This document shows positions 26,598-36,248 of a DNA stretch of 64,000 nucleotides, in pieces (position 1 is the first letter of the stretch; every line of letters starts with the position of its first letter). Source of the stretch: a virus; IMG/VR virus record IMGVR_UViG_3300036981_000377, positions 1-64,000 of that record. One strand, written 5' to 3'. Made by a program: the position numbers and the translations under genes. Under the pieces are notes generated by a model. It was given only the letters and a program-made list of their open reading frames with translations. It was not told the DNA's origin and did not search any database.

Positions 26598-27638
26598 TTA
26601 GGTCAAAGCCTCTAAAACACCCGCTGACGACGCCTGATCAAGCAACATATCTGTAAGGTCGCTTACTGAATAATCTGCAGGGTCGCGAGAGTCGGGCAGC
26701 ATAATCGGCACAACGTGCATCGCCTGTTGTTGCAATAAAATTTTTGCCTGCTCTGTTTCAGTTTGCGCGTCATTATCGAGCAGGAGAAACACAGGCTTAT
26801 CGCGCCATGTCTTGGCTATCAAATTCTGCTGCAGCATAGACATGCTCTTGCCAAACAAACACACAGCTGCAGCACCTAAGCGCCACACTGACGGAACGCC
26901 CTCGACAACGATCACATAAGGCTGGGTAGCCGCCTGATCGTAGTTGTAAAGCAAAGCCGACTTGCGCATATTTGGCGCATTTAAATACTTAGGCGTCGAT
27001 GCTGACTGAATAGCCCGGCACTGCCACCCAACTAAAGCGTTACGATACGTAACCGGAATATACAGCCGGTCAAGCATAAGCGCCGATCGCGGATCAGATA
27101 CTTTGCCGACATAGCCTACGCCAAAATTAAGCGTAAGCCAATCTGGATCAAATCCGCGGGCTTGGACATACAATCGCGCGGGATGCCCCTCTGGAAGGTC
27201 GCTAAGCCTTGTGATCTCACCCGGCGGCTCCACAGGTTTAGGCTCAAACATAGATGTTACTGGGCGCACCGGTAACGGCCGTGGGCGCATATTACGCCCA
27301 ACGCCGAATATAATTTGCTCCAGTTGTTCCAGCCTGCCCGGCTTCTTTTCAAAGTTACAGTTGTAGCACGACGCCAAATGAGTTAGCTGGCGGCGGCCAA
27401 AATTTACTTCAGATGCATAGCGGTGATTAACCCACAGACGAGGAGAATGGTCATTACAAAACGGACACCGTATGCAATAGTATTCGCCCCAAGAGGCCCC
27501 GTGGATAATTTTTCGTCGAGGATTAGTAGGATCAGGGAGCCGGCTAAAGTGAGCAGAACAACCCTCATTTGATATTTTAACTTCCCCAAATTTTTGCTGT
27601 AACAAACTGTATAAGACCGGATTTAACGGTTCATGCAT
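26598..27638 (-). CDS. DNA primase (zinc finger plus Toprim)
   Basis: It makes RNA primers for lagging-strand synthesis. The 346 residues have an N-terminal zinc-binding region (C55, C58 and C61, then C91 and C94 in CYNC). A linker with the RNAP-like primase core follows (LDRLYIPVTYRNALVGWQCRA), then a Toprim domain with the acidic pair in VVEGVPSVWRLG (about 243-254) and LLLDNDAQ (about 290-297). It is shorter than bacterial DnaG and lacks the helicase-binding C-terminal domain. The helicase gene lies immediately upstream, so primase and helicase are made together. Confidence 0.85.
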   Translation of the reverse strand: MHEPLNPVLYSLLQQKFGEVKISNEGCSAHFSRLPDPTNPRRKIIHGASWGEYYCIRCPFCNDHSPRLWVNHRYASEVNFGRRQLTHLASCYNCNFEKKPGRLEQLEQIIFGVGRNMRPRPLPVRPVTSMFEPKPVEPPGEITRLSDLPEGHPARLYVQARGFDPDWLTLNFGVGYVGKVSDPRSALMLDRLYIPVTYRNALVGWQCRAIQSASTPKYLNAPNMRKSALLYNYDQAATQPYVIVVEGVPSVWRLGAAAVCLFGKSMSMLQQNLIAKTWRDKPVFLLLDNDAQTETEQAKILLQQQAMHVVPIMLPDSRDPADYSVSDLTDMLLDQASSAGVLEALT

Positions 27639-27656
27639 ACCTACACCGTAAGAGGC

Positions 27657-29342
27657 TTAAAGAAAATCTTGGCTAAAAGTGTCTGCTTTGAATCGAGAAA
27701 TTGACGCGCCGCCACGAGCACCTGCACGCTCGCCGCCCTTGAACTCAGCTACCGCGTCCATTGGGAGGATCTTCTTAGCGCCGGCGTGCACAATATATTT
27801 GTCTGTAACTAAATTAACGTCGACGTAATGATCGTGGATACGAACCAACCCCATTGGCGAAGTTGGCACCGTAGCGCGAATCTTCGAGTAGTGGATGGTG
27901 CACACGCGAGAATCAATATCGCGAACTCCGAGACAAAAGCAAGAGTGCAAATTTTCAGCGAAGCTTTTGCCGCCCTGCGAGTCGTGGTGATGAATGTATC
28001 GGCTTGGCGGGTACGTTCGAATGTCGCCCGGGGCCAGCTGATGAGCAATTAAAATTGTGGCGTTAAACTTGTCGGAAATGTAACGCCGCAGTTGATCTGG
28101 AAGAAGCTTAATATACCGCCACATGTTTTCCTGCAATTTCGCCGTAGCGGCAAAATTGTCAGAAGCTATCATGCGCTCAATCATAAGACCGGCGTAGTCG
28201 ATGGCAATAAAGCCAATTTCGCATTTGCGCTCTTCCTGAATCCTGTGCAGAGCCTCGGCCAACTCTGCAGGCCCGCCGCCGCCACGAGAGCCATGCGCGC
28301 TGCTGTGAGCAAAGTCGAGGTACACGAAGTTTTTGTTGTACCACTCGCCAATTGAGTGCCAACGCTCCCGCTCTCCAAGAAAGATTTTGCCGTTCTGGTT
28401 CTCAGGGAGCTTGAACTCGTAATCTTTAAGATTCGTGCTTGTCGAAAAGTTGTCCCAGAAGTTGCTGGTTTCTCGAGTAACGAACAGTTTCCGATCAATA
28501 TGCGCCGCGGCCGACCAGCAAAGATGTTTAGTCTTGTCTGCCCCGTCTTCGAAGCCCACGAATACAGCCAGTTTATTCTGCTCTGTAAGATAGAAATTTT
28601 CAGCAATACGGACAGCAGCAGAAATAAGCATCGTCGTCTTGCCACCGCCGAACGGCGCAAGACAACCGACCAAATCGCCGGGCCTGATGCCGCCAATAAA
28701 CGTATCAATCCACGGCACGTTTGTTGGCTCTGGCGGAGGTGGAAGCTCAATTGGGCTACCAAATTCAGGCAAAGCAGCCGCGTTCTCTACAACAGCACCT
28801 ACGTGCCTAACTCGCTGAGACTGCTGACAAAATCCGTCCAGCAACTTGTCGATGTCTATAGGTGCAGCGTCAAATGTACTTTGATTTAAAGCCGTCTGCA
28901 GCTCATTTTTAATCAGGCGAGTATTTAGAAATCGCCGAATAATATCTTCGCAGTAACTGCGCTCTGCTCGGTGCTTGTCAGCATCAGGCACAGGCGTGTC
29001 AAAAGCCTCGGCAATAAACCCGGGGTTAGTGTCGCTACCGATTAGGAACAAGACATCTTCGTTAGACAGCGACACTTGTTGCCGAATAGCCAAATTTGCA
29101 ATGTGGTTCAGCAGCATTGATTTGGTCATAGACCCGTGCGCCTCGGTAAGGTCGCACATGGCTGAGAACATCGCGTGATACTTAATTTCACTGAGCGCAA
29201 GCGCAAAATGCTCAGCTTTCAAACCAGCCCGCTGCGCTTCTCCTAGAAGGCGGTCGTGCCGGATAAAACTGCGGAGCATAGCCTCAATTTCAGGGGCCGT
29301 TATTGGCGTAACGTCTTGAATCAAACCAGACTGATAATTCAT
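27657..29342 (-). CDS. DnaB-like replicative helicase
   Basis: An ATP-driven 5'-3' hexameric helicase that opens the replication fork. Of 561 residues, about 1-180 are a DnaB-type helical N-terminal region, and the RecA-like motor follows. Walker A is LAPFGGGKTT (228-237), Walker B is GFIAIDYAGLM with D382, and an ILIAHQLAPGD segment corresponds to motif H3. The SRGGGGPAE loop and the HYSKIR basic stretch match DNA-binding loop and Arg-finger regions. The start overlaps the upstream stop (ATGA) with a strong GGAGG SD sequence. Confidence 0.87.
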   Translation of the reverse strand: MNYQSGLIQDVTPITAPEIEAMLRSFIRHDRLLGEAQRAGLKAEHFALALSEIKYHAMFSAMCDLTEAHGSMTKSMLLNHIANLAIRQQVSLSNEDVLFLIGSDTNPGFIAEAFDTPVPDADKHRAERSYCEDIIRRFLNTRLIKNELQTALNQSTFDAAPIDIDKLLDGFCQQSQRVRHVGAVVENAAALPEFGSPIELPPPPEPTNVPWIDTFIGGIRPGDLVGCLAPFGGGKTTMLISAAVRIAENFYLTEQNKLAVFVGFEDGADKTKHLCWSAAAHIDRKLFVTRETSNFWDNFSTSTNLKDYEFKLPENQNGKIFLGERERWHSIGEWYNKNFVYLDFAHSSAHGSRGGGGPAELAEALHRIQEERKCEIGFIAIDYAGLMIERMIASDNFAATAKLQENMWRYIKLLPDQLRRYISDKFNATILIAHQLAPGDIRTYPPSRYIHHHDSQGGKSFAENLHSCFCLGVRDIDSRVCTIHYSKIRATVPTSPMGLVRIHDHYVDVNLVTDKYIVHAGAKKILPMDAVAEFKGGERAGARGGASISRFKADTFSQDFL

Positions 29343-30076
29343 CCTTGCCTCCAGTACATCCTTATTTCCTCAACTGCTGACAATAATGGTTTCGTTATGC
29401 ACCATTCTACCACTCGAGAATACAAACGCTGATTCGATTCATATTCAAACGCCGCCGGCCACAAAAATTTTTCCGCCGCGTCACGTGCTTGAAATAAATC
29501 AGCAAAGCCGTGCCGAAAAAATGGCGGTGCCGTTACGTAACCCTCGTCGCAAATAACGCATGCGTACTGGTCAGTTTTTGATAAATTAAACTTAGCCAGA
29601 CTTTTTAAGCGTAAGTTAATTGTGCGACCAGCAGTTTCATAGTTTTGCTGAATAAACCCTGGCATAAACTCGCAGTACTCTTGATATATTTGCTCTGAGT
29701 TTTTGCTGCACAACTGCGTAGGCGAAATGTCGCGAACCTCGAACGATTCGCGAATGCTCACGTACTTAGAGACAGCCACCGGCGAAAAATGAGCCGCGAC
29801 CCACGCCCCGGGATCTGCATCACAAGCCGTAATCATCTTTACGATTCGCGGCCACACGGGCGTAAACTTACACCCGAAAGAATCTTCACCGCCGTCCCAC
29901 CGCGGCACGCGTTTTGTCTGCTCTGGTTTATCCAGCTGCGTGGTGCCTTTTTGCCGCCAAATATAAGAGTAGCGAATGTAGGCAGCTAACTGATTTGGCT
30001 GCAGTAGCCTAAACCAGTCCGGCGTTAAAATGGGATTTAACCCATTATGTGTCTCTCCAACTACGCTGAGCGTCAT
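29339..30076 (-). CDS. Hypothetical protein, possible helicase partner
   Basis: A 245-residue protein coupled to the helicase gene by ATGA overlap and to the SF2 helicase gene by a 32-base overlap. It is aromatic-rich, with PDWFRLLQPNQLAAYIRYSY near the N-terminus, a CVICDEGY pair of Cys near 173, and a C-terminal YSRVVEWCITKPLLSAVEEI helix. Loader or accessory proteins often sit beside phage helicases, but no loader motif is visible. Confidence 0.55.
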   Translation of the reverse strand: MTLSVVGETHNGLNPILTPDWFRLLQPNQLAAYIRYSYIWRQKGTTQLDKPEQTKRVPRWDGGEDSFGCKFTPVWPRIVKMITACDADPGAWVAAHFSPVAVSKYVSIRESFEVRDISPTQLCSKNSEQIYQEYCEFMPGFIQQNYETAGRTINLRLKSLAKFNLSKTDQYACVICDEGYVTAPPFFRHGFADLFQARDAAEKFLWPAAFEYESNQRLYSRVVEWCITKPLLSAVEEIRMYWRQG

Positions 30077-31568
30077 TCCAGTTTTGCTCCCATCCTAAGA
30101 GTTTGTAGGAATTTCGTCGGCCCATGCTTTTGCGATAGAACGTCGAATCAAACACGTCCATGCAATCGATGACTTCGCCGAACTCCTTTTTTACGCCGTC
30201 TGGTGATACATAAATACGACTAACGCGACCGGGGCCCTGCACGTCAACAATATCGCTGTCACGGTCATCGGCACGCACTAACACGTTTAACTGCTCAAAA
30301 TCGACGCCAGTAGCCCAAACGTCAGTGGCTATTACTTTGCGTAATTTACCAGCCTCAAATTGATCGCGCAGTTTGTGCTTGTCGTGATCATTGAGTGGCT
30401 TGTAATCTTGCGGTAATAAGCCACGTTTCTTATACGCCGCACAATCACTAGGCGACATTAGCGAGTAAACAAGTGTGTACTCCGGCAATAAATGCCCAAG
30501 ATTGACCGCGTGTTCAATAGTCTCGACCAGAATAAGAATCTGGTGCTCTACTGGGTAGGCGCGAACAGCGTCGGCGATGATACGGTTTCGCTCAACGTTT
30601 GTCCAGACCCCGTGCCGTTTTTTCGCTACGCGGTTGGAGTAGCGCTCAACCGGGTTGAAAGTCATGCGAATTGGCAGCCACGTGACACGAATTGGGACAA
30701 CGAGCCCCAGCTCCACAGCGTTCTGGTACGTCAGCTCAAATATCATTGGCCCAAATAACGGCTCAAGCACGGCGTGCGCGTTGTCCATACGAGCATACGG
30801 CGTAGCGCTTAGCCCAAAATTACGACTGTGGCGATACCGCTCCGCAAGAGACGTAGAAAAATTAATCGTGGCAAGCTGATGTACTTCGTCGCAAAACAGG
30901 AAGTCTGCGTCTCCGTCAGAGTGCGCAAGACTGCCAGCTGTAATTACTGTAACCCGCTCCCATTCTTTTGAACCGTCGCCCACGAAGCCCACACGCGGAA
31001 TAAACCGCTTGAGTGACTTTACGATTCGCTCGGCCACGTCTACTGATTTGGTCACAACGTGAATTTTGGCATCTGGAAATAAAAGAGCTAACGCGCCAAT
31101 ACTCGTAGTTTTACCGAAACCAGTTACAGCTTTAATAATGCCGCACGAACCTTTAGCGATTGTCTGCAACAGCTCTTCCTGCCGGGCGCGGAACTCAATG
31201 CGGCCTTTGAGATTCTCCCATTTAGGCACATAGCAGTTTGGCCGTTTTCTAGGCGGTGAGTTGTTTACAAACGTTACCTTAGCGCCAAGCTTTCGCAGCC
31301 GAGCGGCAATTCGTGCAAGATACCCGCCAAGCACAATTAACCTGCCGTGTTCGTACCGGTACAGCTTGTATTCTGTAGTCTTAAAAAACTGCCGCTGGCC
31401 GGTAATCGGGTTGCGCTGCGCTGCGCCATGTACTTGCTCTACATGCTCATACTTCAAATCTTTTGTAAGCGAATTAACAAAATTTAGATCAAGCGGCATC
31501 CCGTCAGCGCGAGCCAACGTCAGCAGATTGCCGCAACGAGTTATTACCGTGTCGTGGTTTTCATACAT
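30045..31568 (-). CDS. SF2 helicase, UvsW-like
   Basis: It likely unwinds branched DNA and R-loops, like T4 UvsW. The ATG at 31568 overlaps the upstream stop by 8 bases, and longer in-frame extensions begin at a TTG without an SD sequence. In 507 residues the motifs are in order: Walker A AVTGFGKTT (147-155), VVTKS motif Ia, DEVH box (227-230), LSATP motif III (253-257), then the second RecA-like domain with ILILVETIEH, KVIATDVWATGVDF and the QGPGRVSR arginine-finger motif VI. An N-terminal domain of about 120 residues precedes the motor, as in UvsW. Confidence 0.85.
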   Translation of the reverse strand: MYENHDTVITRCGNLLTLARADGMPLDLNFVNSLTKDLKYEHVEQVHGAAQRNPITGQRQFFKTTEYKLYRYEHGRLIVLGGYLARIAARLRKLGAKVTFVNNSPPRKRPNCYVPKWENLKGRIEFRARQEELLQTIAKGSCGIIKAVTGFGKTTSIGALALLFPDAKIHVVTKSVDVAERIVKSLKRFIPRVGFVGDGSKEWERVTVITAGSLAHSDGDADFLFCDEVHQLATINFSTSLAERYRHSRNFGLSATPYARMDNAHAVLEPLFGPMIFELTYQNAVELGLVVPIRVTWLPIRMTFNPVERYSNRVAKKRHGVWTNVERNRIIADAVRAYPVEHQILILVETIEHAVNLGHLLPEYTLVYSLMSPSDCAAYKKRGLLPQDYKPLNDHDKHKLRDQFEAGKLRKVIATDVWATGVDFEQLNVLVRADDRDSDIVDVQGPGRVSRIYVSPDGVKKEFGEVIDCMDVFDSTFYRKSMGRRNSYKLLGWEQNWNDAQRSWRDT

Positions 31569-32058
31569 CGTTATTTTCGTGTCCTTGGGTGGGCACGATT
31601 GATATGATTTCAAATGTCCCATAATGCTCAGTAGAGTTGTTGAACGGCGAAAAACCTTTGTACTTACCGACAATGCCTAAAAGCCGCTCAAAATCGGCTA
31701 ACGATATCTCTTCCGGAATAACAGCTGACAGCGTAATTGTGTCGCCCGGCTGAAACGCCTCGTGAACGGCGTAATGGCTGCGCGTGCCTGTTGGCGACGA
31801 AGTCACAATGCTTCGGCGCCAATCATTGCGTGTGCGCCCATCTATAAGCGGGCACCAATCTATCTTCTGCACAACGCTGTGATGCTTGTTGGCAAGCTTG
31901 GCAGCGTAACGCATGACGCCAAGCCACGCGGCAGGCATAAACATTACCCTGCCGGCGGGATCCCGGTCAAACCCAAAGTAGACCTGCCCGTGTTTCCGGC
32001 GTTTTGCGGCGCCTAGGCAGGCTCGGTTAAACCGCAACTTGATCTCAACCTCTTGCAC
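31561..32058 (-). CDS. Hypothetical protein, 165 aa
   Basis: GTG start with a GAGGA SD sequence. The C-terminal half has PGDTITLSAVIPEEISLADFE and KYKGFSPFNN...YGTFEIISI, an arrangement of strands seen in several phage unknowns of the replication region. The N-terminus is very basic (RFNRACLGAAKRRKHGQ). The overlap with the UvsW-like helicase gene suggests a joint role. No family is named. Confidence 0.6.
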   Translation of the reverse strand: MQEVEIKLRFNRACLGAAKRRKHGQVYFGFDRDPAGRVMFMPAAWLGVMRYAAKLANKHHSVVQKIDWCPLIDGRTRNDWRRSIVTSSPTGTRSHYAVHEAFQPGDTITLSAVIPEEISLADFERLLGIVGKYKGFSPFNNSTEHYGTFEIISIVPTQGHENNDV

Positions 32059-32065
32059 AAATTCC

Positions 32066-32995
32066 TCACGCTGTGTGCTTTAGAAACGCACTCTGTTCTT
32101 CGTTTGTTTTAAAAAAGCGCTCGCGTAAAAAGAAGTCATCACGAGCGCCGGGACGTTGCGTGATTATATCGAGCCAATTCGCCCTCAGGTAGCGCACAAA
32201 GCCCTGTGAAGCCCGCAGGTCGCCCTTGGCTCCACGGCCGGCTTTGTCCCAGATGCGCCATAAAAAATTGTCTGGGGCGTTAAAATCAATATTCTCTGGA
32301 TTTTGTGTTTTCCAGCAGCTAAGAACTAAAGCACAGCGAAAATCTCGACCACGTTTTATTATTTTTGTGACGTCTGATACTCGGTTTTGCGTTTTAGGCG
32401 TTAAACCAAGATAAAGCTCAAGTTTAGCTGGATTATCTGGGCGACGGCGGTCTACGTACCAGCGCGGGTCAATAATCGTCGTAAGCAGCTCAATAACGCG
32501 ATGATGAGAAACGCCAGAAACAAAATTTACGATTTTGTACAGTGGATGCGTTTCGTAAAAAGCTTTAACAGCTTTGTCGTACCAACTTGACGTGCGTTTC
32601 TGCCGAGCCAGTAGCGCATAAATTGCGTATTCAGGCTCGGTAAGCTCGTGCCAACCGCCGCACGACGACGCGTAATAAACATCGCGCATTCGCAAAAGAA
32701 CTGTAAACGGATCTGCAAGTTCTACAAGTGACTCGCAGATGTTTGGACCAGCTACGCACAGCGACGCTAGTTCTCGGCGAGCTTTACGCAAATACAGGCT
32801 GGTTATGAGCTCTGCATTACACGGCGCTCCGATTACTCTAGCGGCTGTGGCCAGACGCCCAATTACCGGGGACAACAAAAACGCTTCTAGATTCTGGTTT
32901 GAGTTTTCTGGCGGATTAATACCCGTCGAATACCAGATAGCTCCGTCAGCCGCCGTATGTAATTTAATTGCCGTCTCATCTGCTAGTGAGAACAT
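32066..32995 (-). CDS. Hypothetical protein, 309 aa
   Basis: A helical, basic protein with tryptophans (ESLVELADPFTVLLRMRDVYY; HELTEPEYAIYALLARQKR). The C-terminal half is dense in Arg, Lys and aromatics (PDNFLWRIWDKAGRGAKGDL; ERFFKTNEEQSAFLKHTA). It lies between the gp46-like and UvsW-like genes, so it is probably part of the replication operon. The function is not recognised. Confidence 0.6.
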   Translation of the reverse strand: MFSLADETAIKLHTAADGAIWYSTGINPPENSNQNLEAFLLSPVIGRLATAARVIGAPCNAELITSLYLRKARRELASLCVAGPNICESLVELADPFTVLLRMRDVYYASSCGGWHELTEPEYAIYALLARQKRTSSWYDKAVKAFYETHPLYKIVNFVSGVSHHRVIELLTTIIDPRWYVDRRRPDNPAKLELYLGLTPKTQNRVSDVTKIIKRGRDFRCALVLSCWKTQNPENIDFNAPDNFLWRIWDKAGRGAKGDLRASQGFVRYLRANWLDIITQRPGARDDFFLRERFFKTNEEQSAFLKHTA

Positions 32996-33001
32996 ATTCC
33001 A

Positions 33002-35128
33002 TCACGTGTCGAGCTCAACCGCCGACTCAAACAAATGAGACAGGCTGGTTTCATGTGTTACCATAAGACATTGTAACCCACGCGCGGTCGAAAGCTCGCG
33101 TAACTTTTCAAGTACAGGCGCTAAAGCGCGAATTCTTTGTTGATCTAGGTAAGCCGTAGGCTCGTCTAAAGCCAGCAAACCTATCTGATCAGCAAATAAC
33201 GCGTTAACAGCTACACGAAAAGCCAACGCTAAAACAGTTTTTTGACCGTACGATAAACGTTTTGCGGGTTGTTTACGGCCGTCAAAGAACTCGGCAATAA
33301 ATGTTGGCGAATCATCTGTTGCAGCTTTGACAAAGAAGTCAACGCCGAACACCTCCAGCAGCTCGTTAATTGCGAGCTCTAGCCGCTGGAGGTTACGCTT
33401 TGCCACAAGCCTTGGCGCAGCTTTTAAAGCCTCACGCGCAGCTTGAGCCGTCTCAGACCAATTTCGCAAATTAATAGCCTTCTGTTCGTCGGCCTGCACC
33501 TGCGCTAGCTGGTTTTGGAGTTTCTCTCGCTCGAAAGCTGTTTGAGCCCGGTCTTTTTCAAGCGCTTGCCGAAGAGCAAACTGTTGGTTTAGCCCTGTTA
33601 ACGCGTGTTGCGCAAGATCTGCATCAACTTGCGTAGTTGTAAATTTATTGAGTTGCTCGCTTAAAGATATCTTTTGCGAATTAACTGCGCTCAACAAGCC
33701 GGATAAACCAGCCTTACGTTCTTTTTCTTTTTGGGCTAAAGGTTCAATTTCAGCTTTGGCTTTCTGCAATTTTTCATGGTCTGCAATTGTCTGGACTAGT
33801 TCTTCTTCAGAAACGTCTGGAACAGCCACGCTTGGAAACGAGCACGCGGCGTCAGTTAACTGAGCTAATTCAGATTCTAGGGCAGCGTTTTGTTTTTCCC
33901 ACGCAGCATAAAGGTTGCGCTGGGTAATTGCGGAGGCCAGTTGATTTTTAGCTTGAGCTAGCTGCGCTTCTAACACCGGAATCTGTTGTTGCGCCTCTGC
34001 CAACGCGCCTACAAGGTTCGTGGTGGGTGTGTGGCATGTCGGGCACTCAGCGACGCCGGCGTTTGCAAAGCTCTGGATAAACTGATTAGCTTTTTGCAAC
34101 CGCAGTTCAATCGTCTTTTCCGAATTGATAAACTCCGTAATTTGGTGATCCGGCACAGAAACTGGCGCTAGGTTAGCAGCTTGTAAATCAGCAATTTCCT
34201 GTAAACGTTTTGCTGTTTTTTCTCGAGTTCGCGCCAGCTGTTGATATGTCGCCAAATGCCCGATCGCAACTTTGGCGTTTGCGTGCGCGTCCTGCGAACC
34301 GTCAATGACAGCCTGCAACGCCGCTAAATCTCCTGCATATTGTTCGCAGGCTGTGGTAGCCAGTTTTAGCTGCTTGTCATACTCCGCAAGCTTTACGTCT
34401 GCGGCAGCAAGATCTGTGGAAAGTTTTGAGCAATCTTGCCAATCTTGCATAACCTTCTGATGCCGCGCTTGCTCTTTTAAAAACGTCTCCAGCGCAGGAA
34501 GCACAGCAATTTTGTTATCAAATTCGTCAATAAGCTCGGTGACGGCTATTTCTTTTTCAAGAAGCAACGTTGACGGTTCAGGTACTTCAGGGATTACAAG
34601 CTTTGTTAGTTGTTTTCCAATAATATCTTGACACCGTTCAGCGTTGGCCGTGCCGAACAGTTTCTGGAAAAACTTATCAACCTCGGTAGCGCCGTCTTCA
34701 ATAAACGCAAATAACTCGTTCTGCGCCACAATCACAAACCGAGACATGAACTTGCTGTCTATGCCCAACAAGCGCTCAATGTGCGCGGTAACAGCCTTGT
34801 CTCCGCGAGCAGCCTCTACGCCATCTATCGTTAGGGTCGCCTGCTCTTTTTCAGGCAGCAGGTGCCGAGTGACGACTACCGTATGCCCCGCGTGCTCAAA
34901 CTCAAGCGTGGCATAAGACGTCTCATTGTCTACGGAAAACTGCGAGACATTATCCATCTTTAGGCCGTTATTCGGGTTCTCACCCGTTAGCAGCCAGCAG
35001 ATAGCGCCCAGCAAATTAGATTTTCCGGAACCTATTTTCCCAATAATAGCCACAAGTCCGCGTGTAAAGTTACACACACGATGCTTGTGCTGACACCAGT
35101 TTCTAACCTCCAGCCGTAACAGCTGCAT
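33002..35128 (-). CDS. Rad50/SbcC/gp46-like recombination ATPase
   Basis: The ATPase subunit that, with its Mre11-like partner, processes DNA ends for recombination. The ATG at 35128 has AGGAG 7 bases upstream. The 708 residues are: an N-terminal ABC half with Walker A GKIGSGKS (30-37), a long coiled coil broken by a zinc-hook CPTC near the middle, then a C-terminal half with an RLSYGQKT signature and the LLALDEPTAYLD Walker B/D-loop. The start overlaps the Mre11-like gene by 26 bases, the usual order in T4-like phages. Confidence 0.9.
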   Translation of the reverse strand: MQLLRLEVRNWCQHKHRVCNFTRGLVAIIGKIGSGKSNLLGAICWLLTGENPNNGLKMDNVSQFSVDNETSYATLEFEHAGHTVVVTRHLLPEKEQATLTIDGVEAARGDKAVTAHIERLLGIDSKFMSRFVIVAQNELFAFIEDGATEVDKFFQKLFGTANAERCQDIIGKQLTKLVIPEVPEPSTLLLEKEIAVTELIDEFDNKIAVLPALETFLKEQARHQKVMQDWQDCSKLSTDLAAADVKLAEYDKQLKLATTACEQYAGDLAALQAVIDGSQDAHANAKVAIGHLATYQQLARTREKTAKRLQEIADLQAANLAPVSVPDHQITEFINSEKTIELRLQKANQFIQSFANAGVAECPTCHTPTTNLVGALAEAQQQIPVLEAQLAQAKNQLASAITQRNLYAAWEKQNAALESELAQLTDAACSFPSVAVPDVSEEELVQTIADHEKLQKAKAEIEPLAQKEKERKAGLSGLLSAVNSQKISLSEQLNKFTTTQVDADLAQHALTGLNQQFALRQALEKDRAQTAFEREKLQNQLAQVQADEQKAINLRNWSETAQAAREALKAAPRLVAKRNLQRLELAINELLEVFGVDFFVKAATDDSPTFIAEFFDGRKQPAKRLSYGQKTVLALAFRVAVNALFADQIGLLALDEPTAYLDQQRIRALAPVLEKLRELSTARGLQCLMVTHETSLSHLFESAVELDT

Positions 35129-36240
35129 TGATAGTCTCCTGAAATTCTGCAAATTGTCGGTCTAGTTCGGTGCCAGCGTTCTCAGCCGCCAGCAACGCTG
35201 TAGCCAATTTTAAAGCTATCGGATTATCTGCTAACAAGTCACATACGGCGTCGAGCAGGTCATTTTGCGCAACAACACGATTTGTCTCCTCTTCGCCGCG
35301 AGACTTGTCTACTAAGGCCTCACAGAACAGATGCGCTTCTTTGCCCACTGCGTTGGATATCCGCAGATGAGCGTCAGGAAGTCGCTTGTCGAATTTGACA
35401 CGAATCAGCGGCTTGCTAATTTCTTCAGGCAACGGCATTTGCGTCATCAAAGACAAATCACGCTTAAAGTCGCTTCTGCAGAACTCGTCTAGCAGCTCGG
35501 GCGTTGTTAGCGCATACGCTTTAAATTTGCGCGTAACGAGCGGGAGCTGCACAGTCACAAGATCTTCGCCAGAACGACAGACGGCGTACACAGACTTGTC
35601 AGCGCTTTCGCTAATGTCCTGCATGCACGTTGAGCCGGGAGAGTACAACTTAACAGGCAAGCCATGCGCATTCGCTGCCGTCTCGATTGTGCGCACGTGA
35701 AAGTCGCCCGTCAGGACGTGCTGTACGTGATGCACGTCAGAAAGCTCGCACTCGGGTCGGCCGATATTCTTCATCAAGTCTTTCCATACCTGATGGCACA
35801 CAAGCATGTCTGTGTCAGCCGGTACGCGTTTAAACGCTTCTTGAATATCGCGCCGAGGTAGCCAATCAATGCCCCAGAGTTTTACGCCATTTAACTCAAA
35901 TGCCGTCTCGTTTACGTGCTTTGGCCACGGGTGCACACTCATCCACGTAATGTTACGGTCTAGCTCGTGCTGACCTTGCGTGTAATACACCGGAAGGTTA
36001 GCCGATTGCATGCGCGCCATCTGATCGCACAGTTTCTGGACTGGCGCAGCAAGATTGCGTTTTACGTCAAGCACGTCGCCACCTATGACCAGCGGCAAGT
36101 TTAGCTCAAGGCAGTAATCAATAATTTGCGTAAAGCTGCAATAAGAATCGCCGTAGATTGCCGGACGGCTGCTCCACGCGCCGTCGGCTAAATGCGTATC
36201 AGCGCAAAAAACAAACAAACGCGTTAAATTATCAGCCACA
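35103..36240 (-). CDS. Mre11/SbcD/gp47-like nuclease
   Basis: A metallophosphoesterase nuclease, the partner of the gp46-like ATPase downstream. The protein of about 378 residues starts at a GTG six bases after AGGAG. Metal-ligand motifs are seen: FCADTHLAD (D14, H16), VIGGDVLDV, the GQHE that replaces GNHD/E, LVCHQVW, and TGDFHVR where the family usually has GHxH. The C-terminal 120 residues form the region that would contact the ATPase coiled coil. The GQHE and GDFH variants are conservative and seen in some phage relatives. Confidence 0.87.
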
Positions 36241-36248
36241 AAATTCTC